Shown here one piece after another: positions 35,607-45,450 of a DNA stretch of 64,000 bases. The notes beneath the pieces were generated by a model that did no database searches, was not told the origin of the DNA, and was given only the letters and a program-made list of their open reading frames with translations. The stretch is from Tolypothrix sp. PCC 7910 (lineage in GTDB: Bacteria; Cyanobacteriota; Cyanobacteriia; Cyanobacteriales; Nostocaceae): NCBI RefSeq assembly GCF_011769525.1, contig NZ_CP050440.1, positions 1,799,501 through 1,863,500 on the forward strand, in the 5' to 3' direction. The translations under genes and the position numbers were made by a program. Within the stretch, counting starts at the first letter, position 1. Each line of letters begins with the position of its first letter.

Positions 35607-37241
35607 TTAAAAAGGCGTTTCCGTCTTCAAATGCAGAGTTTCTTTTAACTGTGGATGTTGAAAGTAAATTTCTCTTGCATGGAGATATAACCTAGTAAAT
35701 TCTGCACTCAATCCATAAAGTGAATCTCCTAAAATTGGCGTACCAAGTCCTTGAATATCAGCAGCATGAACCCTTAATTGATGGGTGCGTCCTGTTGGCG
35801 GTTTAAATTCCACACGCGTATAGTTTCCCTCTCTAGCTATTACTTGAAAATGGGTAATGCTGGGTTTACCATATTCCCAATTAACTTGCTGATAAGGGCG
35901 ATGATTGGGATTTCCCCAGAGTGGTAATTCAATTACACCTGCGTCAACATTCACAATTCCTGAAAGTAAAGCTTCATAAATCTTGTGAACTTGCTGTTGC
36001 TGAAATTGGATACTGAGTTGGCGATAAGTTTGGCGATCGCGTGCTAGCAGTAAAATACCAGATGTGTCTCGATCAAGTCGATGTACTGTGTTGAGTGACA
36101 TTCCATCAGGTAATACATTTCGCAAACGACTGAGAACGCTGTCTTGGGTATCAAGATAACGTCCGGGAACTGATAATAATCCGGGGGGTTTATTTACAGC
36201 AATTAACCATTCATCTTCGTAAATAATCGCTAGCTTTTCCGCCATTTCTGGAAATCCCGACAGCAAAAATCCCATCAAAGGTTGACAGCGTTCTGTACAA
36301 GCAGGGTAGAATTTGCCAGGAATTTTTTCACCATCAGTTGACGCAGAACCCCACCAAAATTCTGCCATTGCTAAAGGTTTAAGACGATGCATTGCTGCAT
36401 ATTGCAGTAACTTAGGCGCACAACAGTCACCTGTACCGGTGGGTAATCCTTCTGGCATTAATTGTTGTAGCGATCGCGATTTTCCATAAAAATTGATTAA
36501 GGTGTAAGCTGCGTGCATCTGTGCTTGCAATTGCCGAGAAAGTTGTTTACGCTGTTGTTTCAATTCCTGTATCCGCATATCTGCTGCTGCAATTAACTGC
36601 TTTAGCGGCTGTAAAACTTCATTTTGCTGGCGTTTGAGTAATTTTCGCTCAATTCCCTGCTGACGGCTTTCTTCGTCCAGTTCTTTCAAAGCGATAGTAA
36701 GTGCTTCGCCTGTCAGCGTTTCGCAGATTAGCTGGCGTTTTTCTTGGCGTTGATGTTTGCGATCGCGGTGGCGATCGTTCATGGCTTGTAACTGCTGTAC
36801 AAACTCACGAGATAAACTTTCATATTGCTGTCTTTCGGGGATTTGCTGTAAAGTAATCAGTTCTTGCTTGATAGCTTCCAATTGCGCCAAAGTTCTAGCT
36901 TCATCTACAGCTACTTCTTCTCTCCCTGGTATTGGTGGAACCCAACCCTCAACTACACTGCAACTATGCAGCAACCCAGAGAAAGCCTTAATTACTCGCT
37001 GTTCGCCAGTTGGGAGTTCAACCTGCAAAACACCATACATCTTTCCTTCTAGAGAATAGCGCTCATCACTTGCTAATTGTTGCATTAAACCTTGGGCGAT
37101 CGCTTCTATTAAAGGGGTGCGAGGTAGTCTCAGCAAATTACCACTTTGCGGACAATATCCTTCATAGTAATATTCGGCTAATGCGTTATTGGCTGCACAA
37201 TTAGAGTTAATAAAATCTGTAAGCGGATGTAGAAATACCAT
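35607..37241 (-). CDS. RluA-family pseudouridine synthase with coiled-coil N-terminus
   Basis: 544 residues. The catalytic domain (about 335-544) has NKPPGLLSVPGR, HRLDRDTSGILLLAR with catalytic Asp390, and PPTGRTHQLRVHAA, typical of RluA/RluC/TruC enzymes that modify rRNA or tRNA. Residues 1-100 carry a cysteine-containing N-terminal domain (YYYEGYCPQSGNLLRLP) and residues 110-245 a long coiled coil rich in Gln, Glu and Arg. RluA proteins are normally 220-330 residues, so the first 300 residues are a large extension, of a type I recall in some bacteria (RluA-like, roughly 550 residues). Target RNA unknown. ATG at 37239-37241. Confidence 0.93.
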   Translation of the reverse strand: MVFLHPLTDFINSNCAANNALAEYYYEGYCPQSGNLLRLPRTPLIEAIAQGLMQQLASDERYSLEGKMYGVLQVELPTGEQRVIKAFSGLLHSCSVVEGWVPPIPGREEVAVDEARTLAQLEAIKQELITLQQIPERQQYESLSREFVQQLQAMNDRHRDRKHQRQEKRQLICETLTGEALTIALKELDEESRQQGIERKLLKRQQNEVLQPLKQLIAAADMRIQELKQQRKQLSRQLQAQMHAAYTLINFYGKSRSLQQLMPEGLPTGTGDCCAPKLLQYAAMHRLKPLAMAEFWWGSASTDGEKIPGKFYPACTERCQPLMGFLLSGFPEMAEKLAIIYEDEWLIAVNKPPGLLSVPGRYLDTQDSVLSRLRNVLPDGMSLNTVHRLDRDTSGILLLARDRQTYRQLSIQFQQQQVHKIYEALLSGIVNVDAGVIELPLWGNPNHRPYQQVNWEYGKPSITHFQVIAREGNYTRVEFKPPTGRTHQLRVHAADIQGLGTPILGDSLYGLSAEFTRLYLHAREIYFQHPQLKETLHLKTETPF

Positions 37242-37422
37242 AGAAGGGCATTGCTGAATCAGGGGATGAATTGATGTATTGAAATCTTAAACTCCTTATT
37301 CTCTCTGCGTCTTTGTGCCTCTGCGTGATATAAATCATCCTGCAATTATGCAACACCCGTAAAAGGTGTTACGGCAAACTTATCTCAATATTAAAATTTA
37401 AAGGGTACCTTGAATTGTTGGT

Positions 37423-37455
37423 GGTGCGTTGCGCTGCGCGACAACACACCCTACA
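37423..37455. repeat. GGTGCGTT-type palindromic repeat
   Basis: GGTGCGTTGCGCTGCGCG followed by ACAACACACCCTAC is a degenerate member of the hairpin family seen at 4348-4419. It lies just after the stop of the Uma2 gene on the minus strand. The rest of 37242-37464 has no gene. Confidence 0.55.
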
Positions 37456-37464
37456 TTTTTGATA

Positions 37465-38016
37465 TTAATTGCTAACAATATAATCCACTGCAACAGCTAT
37501 ATCAGAAAATGCTATTGGATAAATCGTCCCGCCTGTTAATGTGGATTTAGAAGCGTACTCTCCATCTTGAGGATCTCGAAAGACTATAAGCTGTCTTTTT
37601 CTGAGGTTAACTACCCAGTATTCAGGGATTTCAGCTTCGGCGTAGACTTTGCTTTTAATTTCCAAATCTTTTTCTAAAGTGGAATCAGAGTATTCAATCA
37701 ACCAAAAAATATTTTCTGGATAAGGATGATGATTGAGATATTCACGCCCTAAACGTTGCACAATTGCAATATCTGGTTCAGGTTCAGAGTTATTCGGAAG
37801 TGTAATTGGTTTAGCTGGACGAATTGTAGCGCGTTCCCCCAAAATTCGAGAGAGATATTCCCCAGCTTCCGTACTGAAATAAGGATGGGGTTCGCCTTCC
37901 GGTGACATCTCTATAATCTCTCCTTTTAATAGTTCCACACGCCGATCATCTAGGATACCGGCTGCAATCATGCGATGGTATTCATCTATTGTCCACTTTG
38001 CTGTTGTGACAACCAT
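37465..38016 (-). CDS. Uma2 family (DUF820) putative endonuclease
   Basis: 183 residues. The PD-(D/E)XK-like DUF820/Uma2 fold is indicated by WTIDEYHRMIAAGIL, RVELLKGEIIEMSPEGEPH, EPDIAIVQ, ENIFWLIEYSDSTLEKDLEIKSKVYAEAEIPEYWVVN and KRQLIVFRDP. The acidic and Lys residues of the presumed active site (EPD; E...K in LIEYSDSTLEKDLEIK) are kept. The family is greatly expanded in filamentous cyanobacteria and its biological role is not established. Single gene, ATG start at 38014-38016, not obviously in an operon. Confidence 0.92.
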   Translation of the reverse strand: MVVTTAKWTIDEYHRMIAAGILDDRRVELLKGEIIEMSPEGEPHPYFSTEAGEYLSRILGERATIRPAKPITLPNNSEPEPDIAIVQRLGREYLNHHPYPENIFWLIEYSDSTLEKDLEIKSKVYAEAEIPEYWVVNLRKRQLIVFRDPQDGEYASKSTLTGGTIYPIAFSDIAVAVDYIVSN

Positions 38017-38066
38017 AGCGATCGCTTTTTTATCGCGCTTATAATTTCACATCGTACACTCAAACT

Positions 38067-38708
38067 TTAAATTGATTGCGGTTTTTTGCCAATCAACAGG
38101 GCGAGTTCTAGCCACTTCCAGTAACAATCTACATCTGTAAAGCCAATATTTCGCAGCCAATTGAGTTGAGTTTCTACGTCCAAAAGTTTATTAGATGGGT
38201 CTTCAGTTTCTATCGTAAAACCAATAGAGTGTAAAAAATGTTCGTGCAATACTTGTGTGGGTGAGGCAACATGTTCTAAATTGCAGAAAATCCCGCCAGG
38301 TTCCAATATCTGAAAAATTTCTGTATATAGGGAACACTTGCGATCGTGAGTTACGTGGTGGATAGCAAAGCTAGAAACTACCGCATCAAAAGTACCTAAT
38401 TCTGGCAAGGGATAATCTAAGTTATGGGATATTACCTGTACTGTTGTATCCCCAGAAAAACGATTTTTGACCGCTTCTAACATAGTTGCAGAGAAATCAA
38501 CTGCGATACTTTCAGCTTGGGGACGGTCAATTTTCAGTAATGCTAATAAGCGACCATCTCCAGTACCTAAATCAAGAATGCGCTTCACAGTCTTAGGTAC
38601 TTGTTCCAGCAAAACTGCTTCACCCTCAGTCCGATGGGGTATTGAATCAGCCTTTGCCAAATAGCTTAAAGCATGGTCAGCAGAAGTCCACAGGTTAATT
38701 TGATTCAT
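38067..38708 (-). CDS. class I SAM-dependent methyltransferase
   Basis: 213 residues. Motif I is VKRILDLGTGDGRLLALL (about 40-57), followed by AESIAVDFSATMLEAVKNRF, FDAVVSSFAIHHVTHDRKCSLY (motif II region) and LEPGGIFCNLEHVASPT, all characteristic of class I methyltransferases. The substrate is not recognisable. GTG at 38711 directly precedes ATG 38708; I take the ATG. Not linked to the neighbouring genes in any obvious pathway. Confidence 0.93.
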   Translation of the reverse strand: MNQINLWTSADHALSYLAKADSIPHRTEGEAVLLEQVPKTVKRILDLGTGDGRLLALLKIDRPQAESIAVDFSATMLEAVKNRFSGDTTVQVISHNLDYPLPELGTFDAVVSSFAIHHVTHDRKCSLYTEIFQILEPGGIFCNLEHVASPTQVLHEHFLHSIGFTIETEDPSNKLLDVETQLNWLRNIGFTDVDCYWKWLELALLIGKKPQSI

Positions 38709-38854
38709 CACAGAACACTGCTCTTAGCGATCGCATTTTGTAATTTCTAGTCAGAGCAATTCTACATCTTTTACATTAAGGTTCGCTTCAAACAGAAAAG
38801 TTTAAATTCACCCTTTCCCCTTTTCCCCTTAACTTTTCTCCAAAACCAATTTTT

Positions 38855-41800
38855 TCACTTCTTCACCGCACAGCTAGAAGAATTTAACCAAGAAGCCGCT
38901 GTCTTGGGTGTCTGAGAAACTAGGGTCACATCACCTTTATCGTTAAATACCCACCCAGTAGCCGGCATAACTAATACAGCTTTCTGTTGTGGTGGCTTGG
39001 CTGTTGTATTATAGCTGGGATTGCTTGTATTTAATGAATTCGCAGTTAGGCGAATATCTTCCCAGACAGTATTAGCACTAAGTAATTCGTCAGGTTTTGG
39101 AGGTAAACCACCACGTCCGACATCGGTAAATTGACCCGCTGTTTTTTCATCTCCCGCACCACAATTTTGAGCAATTTGCTGAGAAGGATCGTTGGCGTTG
39201 GTGGGTAGAGAAACAATTCCTTTGCTAGGGTCAATATCTGGAGAACTGATACTGATGACACCGTTTAACTGTGGGTCAGTTTGGGAAATTGCTGTAATAT
39301 CGTTAGTTTGCAGATATTGGGAGTCAAGTTTTGCTGGGTCTGTGGTTCCTAACTTCTGTTCAAGTTCTTGTCGGGTGAGGGTTGCTAATCCAATCACGCC
39401 TTTAGCGTCGATTTCGATAGTACCACCGCTACCAGAGAAAGCATTTGCCGCAATATCATTATTTTCCAAAGATGGAGAGACAATAAAGCCATTATTGGAA
39501 TTAAGTTTAATTGCAATCGCACCACCATCACCACCCGCACCTTGACGGCCTGCGGTAGTAGATATCAAACTTTGACGGCGAAATAACAGTAAATCTTGCA
39601 AGTTGAGTGCAATACTACCGCCTTGACCGCTATTTGTATCAGCAGTAATCTTTGCTTGATTATCAAGAGTTAAGCGATCGGCTGTAATGCTAAGACTACC
39701 GGCTACTCCTGAACCTTGACTATCCACAGAAATTCTCGCACTATCTTTAATTGTCACTTGCCTCGGGTCAATATTAATCGTACCGCCTTGGCCAGTGGAG
39801 TCAATTTCAGTATTTGCAAATAATCCACTATATTGATTAATTGAACCTAGAATACGTTTAGCTTCTTGCTCATTATTGGGTTGTACAAAATCGTAATTAT
39901 CTTTAATATTACTGAATATTGCTATTAGTTGTTTCAGTCGTTCTTGGTATTTAAAGTCTTGTCCTGCAATTGTAATATTATCTGTAGCATTAATTTTAAT
40001 ATTACCTGCTGCTCCACTTCTATAGGCATTAGTCAGAATTTGTCCGCCGCCTGTTATTTCCAGATTATTGACATTAACGCTAATATCTCCACCGTTACCG
40101 CTACTTTTAGAGGGTGCGCTTAAAACTCCGCCATCGCTAATACTCAATGTGCCAGTATGAATAGCAATATTTCCTCCAGCACCAGCATTAGTTACTGTAC
40201 TTTCAGTATTTACAAATAATCCACTAGAAAATTTATTTATCAGTGCATAGCCTGATATATTTACAGAAGCTGCAGCTGGGTTTTGCTCATTCCAAGGATT
40301 AATATTAATGTTGCCACCTTTACCACTAGAACGCGTATCAGCATTAAATCTTGAACCCTCTGTTAAGGAAAGAGACTGAGTTTTAATATTAATATTACCT
40401 GCATTGCCACTACCAAATGTTTGAGCATCGATTCTGGATGTATTACTTAAAGATAATAACTGAGCAGTAATTTCAAGATTACCTGCATTACCACTACCAA
40501 ATGTTTCCGCCTGAATCAGTGATTCATTACTAAAAGCAATAGACTGAGCTGTGATATTGACATTACCTGCTTTTCCCGTACCATAAGTTCTAGCATTTAA
40601 AATAGAACTATCAGTAAAAGATATTGCTTTATCTACTGTAATCAAAAAATTTCCACTATGTCCTGAACCAAAAGTACTAGCATTTAAATAAGAATTGTTT
40701 GTTACCGATAAAGAATCAGCACGGATATTGATATCACCACCACCACCTTTTCCTGTTAGATTTGGTTTTGAGGGATCTGAAGTAAGTTGATTGCTACCAG
40801 TGTTAATACTACTTTGAGCAAGCGAGACTGAACCACCAGTTGCGTTAACAGTTACACTCCCTGCTTTTCCAGTTCCTAGAGTATCAGCCAACAGAGAACT
40901 TTGGTTAGAAAGAGAGACTGAGCGAGCCTTAATATCAATATATCCTCCACCCCCATCTCCATAAGTAGCACTTTCTAAATTACTGCTACTAAGAGATAAT
41001 TCTCCCAGTGTTCTAATTATGATATTGCCTGCATCCTTAGTAAATATTTCTTGTTGATTATTACCTTCCACTAGGTTGCTAGTAGTTAAGAAAGAGTGGT
41101 CAAATGTGACTTTTTGAGGAATAAGTGAGCTATCTTTCGTTAAGCCAATATAGATATTTCCCAAATAACCATTACTAAAAATTCCTTTGATTTCGTTGGC
41201 CGGATTAAAAGTAGAACTGTTAAGAATAGAAACCTCATTATGGGCACCAATTATAATATCTCCGGCATAGCCTAAACCAAAGTTAGTAGTACTTATCCTG
41301 GCTTGGTTTAAAAATACCGAATCCTTAGTGGCTTCAATATAGATAGCAGAATGTGAATCAAGATTATTATTGTTACTTTCGCTAGTAATATTACTATTGT
41401 CAACCGAAAATGTATTACCAGCAATTAATTTAATAGTTCCTGCTACTCCCAAGCCATTATTGTCTGCTTGAATTTGTGCGCGATCGCTTAAGGATATATT
41501 ACCCCCTGTTTTCACTTCTATAGTTCCGCCATCACCACTAGTATTAGCTTCCGTTAAAGCGAAAATACCGCTATTGTTACTCTTTCCTACACCAGAAATT
41601 AAAACATCTCCAGCAATATTCAATTTGATATTCCCTCCCTGTCCAGTCAGAATATAATTACCTGAACCTCTTTCCAGTTTGCTAGCTATAGATGCACCAT
41701 TGGTCAAATCTAAGGAAGCTGCTTGAATATCAATTGTGCCTGCCTTTTTATTCTCACCAAAGAAAGAAACATTACTCGCTATTCCCGTTCCTGGACTATC

Positions 41801-43735
41801 TTGTGGTCGCACACGGAAACCATCTAAACTAATTTTGCCAGTAGCTCGAATTGTAATATCGCCCGCCCGTTTATCTATCCCAGAACCAAAATTATTTGCT
41901 AAAATTTCGGCACCATCTTTCATAGTTAGCGAGTTTGTCGAAATATTAATATCACCACCATTACCTTTAGAATGCCGAAACTCTGCTAATGTAAAAATGG
42001 CGCTGGGAGTTGGTAGTTGATTTTGATCCGAATATGGATCTAGACGATTACCATTACCAGTAAGAGAAAGAATATCTCGCACATTAACATTAATATTCCC
42101 TGCATCTCCACTTCCATAGGAAATACTCCTCAATTGAGCGCCATTTTTAAGAAAAACAGATTGAGCCTTAACAGTAATATCACCTGCTTTGCCAATATCA
42201 GATGATTCACTTCTCACAAAGACATCATCTAAGGAGAGTGTGCCTCTTGCCAGCAGACTAATGTTACCGCCATCTTCAATAAAAGAACTAGTATCAATAT
42301 TCCCGTAAGTTGTAATATCACCTCGCGAATCAATAGTCACATCGCCAAAGGCATCAATTGACCCAGTAATAATTTTGCCAGGTAAATTATTAGGTGCGTA
42401 CTGATTAGTTAACAGAATTTTGCCATTTATAGGTTCCAATTCTGGAGAATAATTGACATTTTTAATGCTATTAATATTGATATCTGCGCTGGTGCTAGTT
42501 GCATTAGTGTTGACGTTACCAATTAGCTCTAAAATTGGATTTGGTGTCAGCCCGGGAGTAGCAAAAGCAGTAGTTCCAGCACGAATATCTAATGTTGGTT
42601 CCGTTGCCCCCTGAATAGACACAACATTTGTGCCATTAGGCAAAGTAGTTGATAGCGGGACATCTTCTGTAATTGAGTTTTCTGGTTCAGTTGTGTCTGC
42701 ACCTGTAATGAAAATACTGTCAATATTTACAGAACCGCCTGCGAAGATGTGCAAGGATGCTCCTTCATAGCTGTCGAAACTCACATCTCCACTAGCCCGG
42801 ATAATTGGATCGTTAGGGCTGGAAAGCTTACCTAGACTACTATCTAATTTCTCAATCCGAAAATTGCCCCTACTCCAATAATGAGCATCGCCTCCTACAG
42901 TATTTGCACTCCGCAGCACCATATCACCGCCAGCAAACAAGCCACTATCAGGGTGATTCAAGGCGAAAATATCAATATTCTGATTACCTTGTATTAGTAA
43001 CTTTCCACCCGCAGCCACAATCAAAGGATTAGCAGTGGTATCTTGCAGTTTGACAGTATCTTGTGCTTGTAGTGTTAAATCTTTACCTGCTTGTAGCCTA
43101 CCTTGTAAGTCGAGATTACCAGCTATCAGGCTTAGGTTTTGCCCTGTAGTTAAATTACCAGTGTTGCTAATACTTGCAGGGTGATTCGCTCCAAATTGCA
43201 ATCCCGGACGAATACTCACCGTCAGCAGTGGCGCGGCTTCTGGATTTGTAGCGCTGAACTTCAAGCCGTTGTCAAACACAAAGCTATTGGCTGTTGTCGC
43301 CAGGAAAGAACCAGCGACATCCAAGCGAGCATTGGGGCCAAAAATAATACCATTGGGATTGAGTAAAAACAGATTTGCTCTGCCATCTACACCCAAAGTG
43401 CCAAATATGTTGGAGCGATCGCTACCTGTGACACGAGTCCAAATATTTTCAATACCAGCAGGATTGGCAAAGTATATTCTTTGACTATCGCCAACATTAA
43501 ATTGCAAAAAACTCTGGAATAAATTGACACCTCTAGTGGCTCCGCCTTCAATCAAAGTTGCAGGTAAACCCTGAACGTTGGCATTTGGTTTGAGCGTTGC
43601 ACTTTCTCCACCTAATGTCCCATCCGGGATAATTTGAGCGCGTGCAGAACCAATCCATGCGATAAATACACCACAGATTGCTAATAAATTTAGCAACCTC
43701 AATTGCCATAATTGTTGGCGAGGAGATGAAAGCAT
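38855..43735 (-). CDS. two-partner-secretion exoprotein (filamentous haemagglutinin N-terminal domain)
   Basis: 1626 residues. A signal peptide (1-33, ending ARA) is followed by a TPS domain (about 34-270) with ANPAGIENIWTRVTG, LNPNGIIFGPNARLDV and SFLATTANSF, the module recognised by a TpsB/Omp85 transporter. The rest is a long series of Gly/Ser/Asn-rich beta-helix repeats (units like GSGNAGNINIKTQSLSLTEG), then a conserved tail (LNGVISISSPDIDPSKGIVSLP; two Cys near 1545 and 1623). It would be exported to the cell surface as an adhesin-like fibre. The TpsB partner is not in the window. The DUF928 gene just upstream is a typical neighbour. Codon use is normal. Confidence 0.94.
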   Translation of the reverse strand: MLSSPRQQLWQLRLLNLLAICGVFIAWIGSARAQIIPDGTLGGESATLKPNANVQGLPATLIEGGATRGVNLFQSFLQFNVGDSQRIYFANPAGIENIWTRVTGSDRSNIFGTLGVDGRANLFLLNPNGIIFGPNARLDVAGSFLATTANSFVFDNGLKFSATNPEAAPLLTVSIRPGLQFGANHPASISNTGNLTTGQNLSLIAGNLDLQGRLQAGKDLTLQAQDTVKLQDTTANPLIVAAGGKLLIQGNQNIDIFALNHPDSGLFAGGDMVLRSANTVGGDAHYWSRGNFRIEKLDSSLGKLSSPNDPIIRASGDVSFDSYEGASLHIFAGGSVNIDSIFITGADTTEPENSITEDVPLSTTLPNGTNVVSIQGATEPTLDIRAGTTAFATPGLTPNPILELIGNVNTNATSTSADININSIKNVNYSPELEPINGKILLTNQYAPNNLPGKIITGSIDAFGDVTIDSRGDITTYGNIDTSSFIEDGGNISLLARGTLSLDDVFVRSESSDIGKAGDITVKAQSVFLKNGAQLRSISYGSGDAGNINVNVRDILSLTGNGNRLDPYSDQNQLPTPSAIFTLAEFRHSKGNGGDINISTNSLTMKDGAEILANNFGSGIDKRAGDITIRATGKISLDGFRVRPQDSPGTGIASNVSFFGENKKAGTIDIQAASLDLTNGASIASKLERGSGNYILTGQGGNIKLNIAGDVLISGVGKSNNSGIFALTEANTSGDGGTIEVKTGGNISLSDRAQIQADNNGLGVAGTIKLIAGNTFSVDNSNITSESNNNNLDSHSAIYIEATKDSVFLNQARISTTNFGLGYAGDIIIGAHNEVSILNSSTFNPANEIKGIFSNGYLGNIYIGLTKDSSLIPQKVTFDHSFLTTSNLVEGNNQQEIFTKDAGNIIIRTLGELSLSSSNLESATYGDGGGGYIDIKARSVSLSNQSSLLADTLGTGKAGSVTVNATGGSVSLAQSSINTGSNQLTSDPSKPNLTGKGGGGDINIRADSLSVTNNSYLNASTFGSGHSGNFLITVDKAISFTDSSILNARTYGTGKAGNVNITAQSIAFSNESLIQAETFGSGNAGNLEITAQLLSLSNTSRIDAQTFGSGNAGNINIKTQSLSLTEGSRFNADTRSSGKGGNININPWNEQNPAAASVNISGYALINKFSSGLFVNTESTVTNAGAGGNIAIHTGTLSISDGGVLSAPSKSSGNGGDISVNVNNLEITGGGQILTNAYRSGAAGNIKINATDNITIAGQDFKYQERLKQLIAIFSNIKDNYDFVQPNNEQEAKRILGSINQYSGLFANTEIDSTGQGGTINIDPRQVTIKDSARISVDSQGSGVAGSLSITADRLTLDNQAKITADTNSGQGGSIALNLQDLLLFRRQSLISTTAGRQGAGGDGGAIAIKLNSNNGFIVSPSLENNDIAANAFSGSGGTIEIDAKGVIGLATLTRQELEQKLGTTDPAKLDSQYLQTNDITAISQTDPQLNGVISISSPDIDPSKGIVSLPTNANDPSQQIAQNCGAGDEKTAGQFTDVGRGGLPPKPDELLSANTVWEDIRLTANSLNTSNPSYNTTAKPPQQKAVLVMPATGWVFNDKGDVTLVSQTPKTAASWLNSSSCAVKK

Positions 43736-43857
43736 ATCAGTAGTGCCCTGGGAGTTTCCCCTGATTTATACAAATCTCTGCAGAAATTTAAGTATTTTTT
43801 TGGATAAAAATTATCCAATATTTTACTCATCTCCCAAGGCAAATGGCGAGGTTATGG

Positions 43858-44075
43858 TTTAGGGAATGGGTAATGGGTAAATGGGTAATGGGTAAATGGG
43901 TAATGGGTTTTGGTAATTTCCCCTTGTCCCTTCATTCCCTTATCCCTTCATCTCCCTCATTCCCAGCCCCCAATCCCCAGTCCCCATTACCCCTTATCCC
44001 CAGAGGGGGCCCCGAGTTCCCCAGTCCCCTTCTCACCTTGTCCCCCCTGCTCCCTGTGTTCCCCCATTACCCATT
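43858..44075. repeat. dense STRR repeat block
   Basis: GGGTAATGGGTAAAT-type units (43865-43913), then C-rich units (CCCCAGT, CCCCTTGTC, CCCCATTACC) to about 44075. The block enters the 3' end of the DUF928 gene and encodes its last residues. A G/C palindrome, CCCAGAGGGGGCCCCG, lies at 44000-44015. Confidence 0.8.
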
Positions 44076-44998
44076 GTTCCCTGTTGAGTAGTAGGTGGTA
44101 ATAAAGGCTGATCTGCTAATGCGTCCAGCTTCACGGATTTCAACAAATCTGACCAATATTGCTTAATTTGCGGGTCATTTGGGCTTTGGCGGCGTAAATC
44201 AGCCAAAATGCTGAGGGCGTTCTCCCAAAATCCAGCAGTTGCATAGAGAACTGCACGATCTAAAGGTGTTGGTGTCTCTTTTACTTGTGCAGCAACGTTT
44301 TCATCTTCCATGAGCTGAATTTTGCCTTCCAAATAAAAGTCGCGATCGCGGCTGTTGGGATCGCAAATCATCGAAAAAGCCCAAGTATATTCTTTGCCAG
44401 CTTTCAAAGGTGGTTGATTGGCTTTGAGGGTAATCCCAACAATTCCCGCTTGATCAAAAGCTTTGAAATTCTCCTTATATAACGGATCGAGGTTATCGTC
44501 CTCCCGTAGTACAAATTCTAGTTCCGTGACTGTTTTTGAGGCTTTAGGAATAGAGAAGAAGAATGTGGGACGCTCTTCTGTGGTGTATTGAGTGTCTCTA
44601 TTGCTTGGGATCAAAGGAATTACCACTTCTCCACGCTGGAAGCAAGCTCCCCTTGATGCGGCTGAACCTACTCTATTAGGTTTTCCTGGTACAAAGCTAA
44701 TCAAAGTCCTGCGACCTTGAATATATCCTGTAACATTTCTAATTGCCGTAGTAGCATATATATCTCCGGGACGTAGTTGCGCTGCTTGCTGAAAATATCC
44801 CAAAGCTCTGCGATAGTTTCTGCGCTTAGTTTCTGTATAGCCTAACCTCATATATTGGTTGTAGCCTGTTGTCACTTGCGCTACTTGATAAACTGGCTCT
44901 ACTGCGAAAATTTTGCTCGTGCTGACAGCCCCAAAAGGTAGGCATACTAAAAGAGCAAACAGATAACTTTTCCACAATTTACGTTTCATAATCTTCAT
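44033..44998 (-). CDS. DUF928 secreted protein with TPR-like N-terminus
   Basis: 321 residues. Signal peptide MKIMKRKLWKSYLFALLVCL to about residue 32, then a TPR-like unit (YMRLGYTETKRRNYRRALGYFQQAAQ) and the DUF928 region (ACFQRGEVVIPLIPSN; TEERPTFFFSIPKASKTVTELEF; LKAGKEYTWAFSMICDPNSR). Function unknown; DUF928 proteins commonly neighbour haemagglutinin-like genes in cyanobacteria, as here with the gene ending at 43735, so a role in cell-surface adhesin export is a guess. The last residues (GTMGNGGTQGAGGTR) are encoded by STRR repeats. Confidence 0.85.
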   Translation of the reverse strand: MKIMKRKLWKSYLFALLVCLPFGAVSTSKIFAVEPVYQVAQVTTGYNQYMRLGYTETKRRNYRRALGYFQQAAQLRPGDIYATTAIRNVTGYIQGRRTLISFVPGKPNRVGSAASRGACFQRGEVVIPLIPSNRDTQYTTEERPTFFFSIPKASKTVTELEFVLREDDNLDPLYKENFKAFDQAGIVGITLKANQPPLKAGKEYTWAFSMICDPNSRDRDFYLEGKIQLMEDENVAAQVKETPTPLDRAVLYATAGFWENALSILADLRRQSPNDPQIKQYWSDLLKSVKLDALADQPLLPPTTQQGTMGNGGTQGAGGTR

Positions 44999-45450
44999 TC
45001 TGTTGGTACCACTCTTCTACGGTGGGCATACAGCCAAAGCCTTGTTTTATAGTAATTTCCCGAACAACAATCTTAATAAATTAAAAAATTTAGCCTCAAC
45101 ACGCTTGTGTATTTATATTGGCTGCGAGATAGATACTTGTCTCAGACAAGATATGGTAATTACTAGTTCCCATTTTTGATATTGAAATATTTTGTCTAGT
45201 CAGTGATTAACCTTTTATCATTTGTAGTTTCTCACAAATGATTTACTACTGCTATACAAGTAAACCATACAAACACAACAACATACCTGAGGGGGGCTTT
45301 GACAAATACCAATGCTGAATGCCCAATACGCTTATTTTCCCTCTAGACATTTATATGATAAATCAACCATGAAGGCATGAAAATCTCTTTTCCCGCTCAA
45401 AAGCCAAAACTATTTTTCAGGTAGAGCGTTCACTACTAAATTAAAAAATA
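44999..45450. other. intergenic region with two hairpins
   Basis: 452 bases without a gene. CTTGTCT (45137-45143) pairs with AGACAAG (45144-45150, after one C shift), and ATCATTTGT (45217-45225) pairs perfectly with ACAAATGAT (45234-45242). The second is a candidate terminator or small-RNA element; the upstream part holds the promoter of the DUF928 gene. Confidence 0.5.

Noticed and set aside
37010-37204. Plus-strand frames inside the pseudouridine synthase gene
   Set aside because: Antisense to a well-supported gene with intact motifs.
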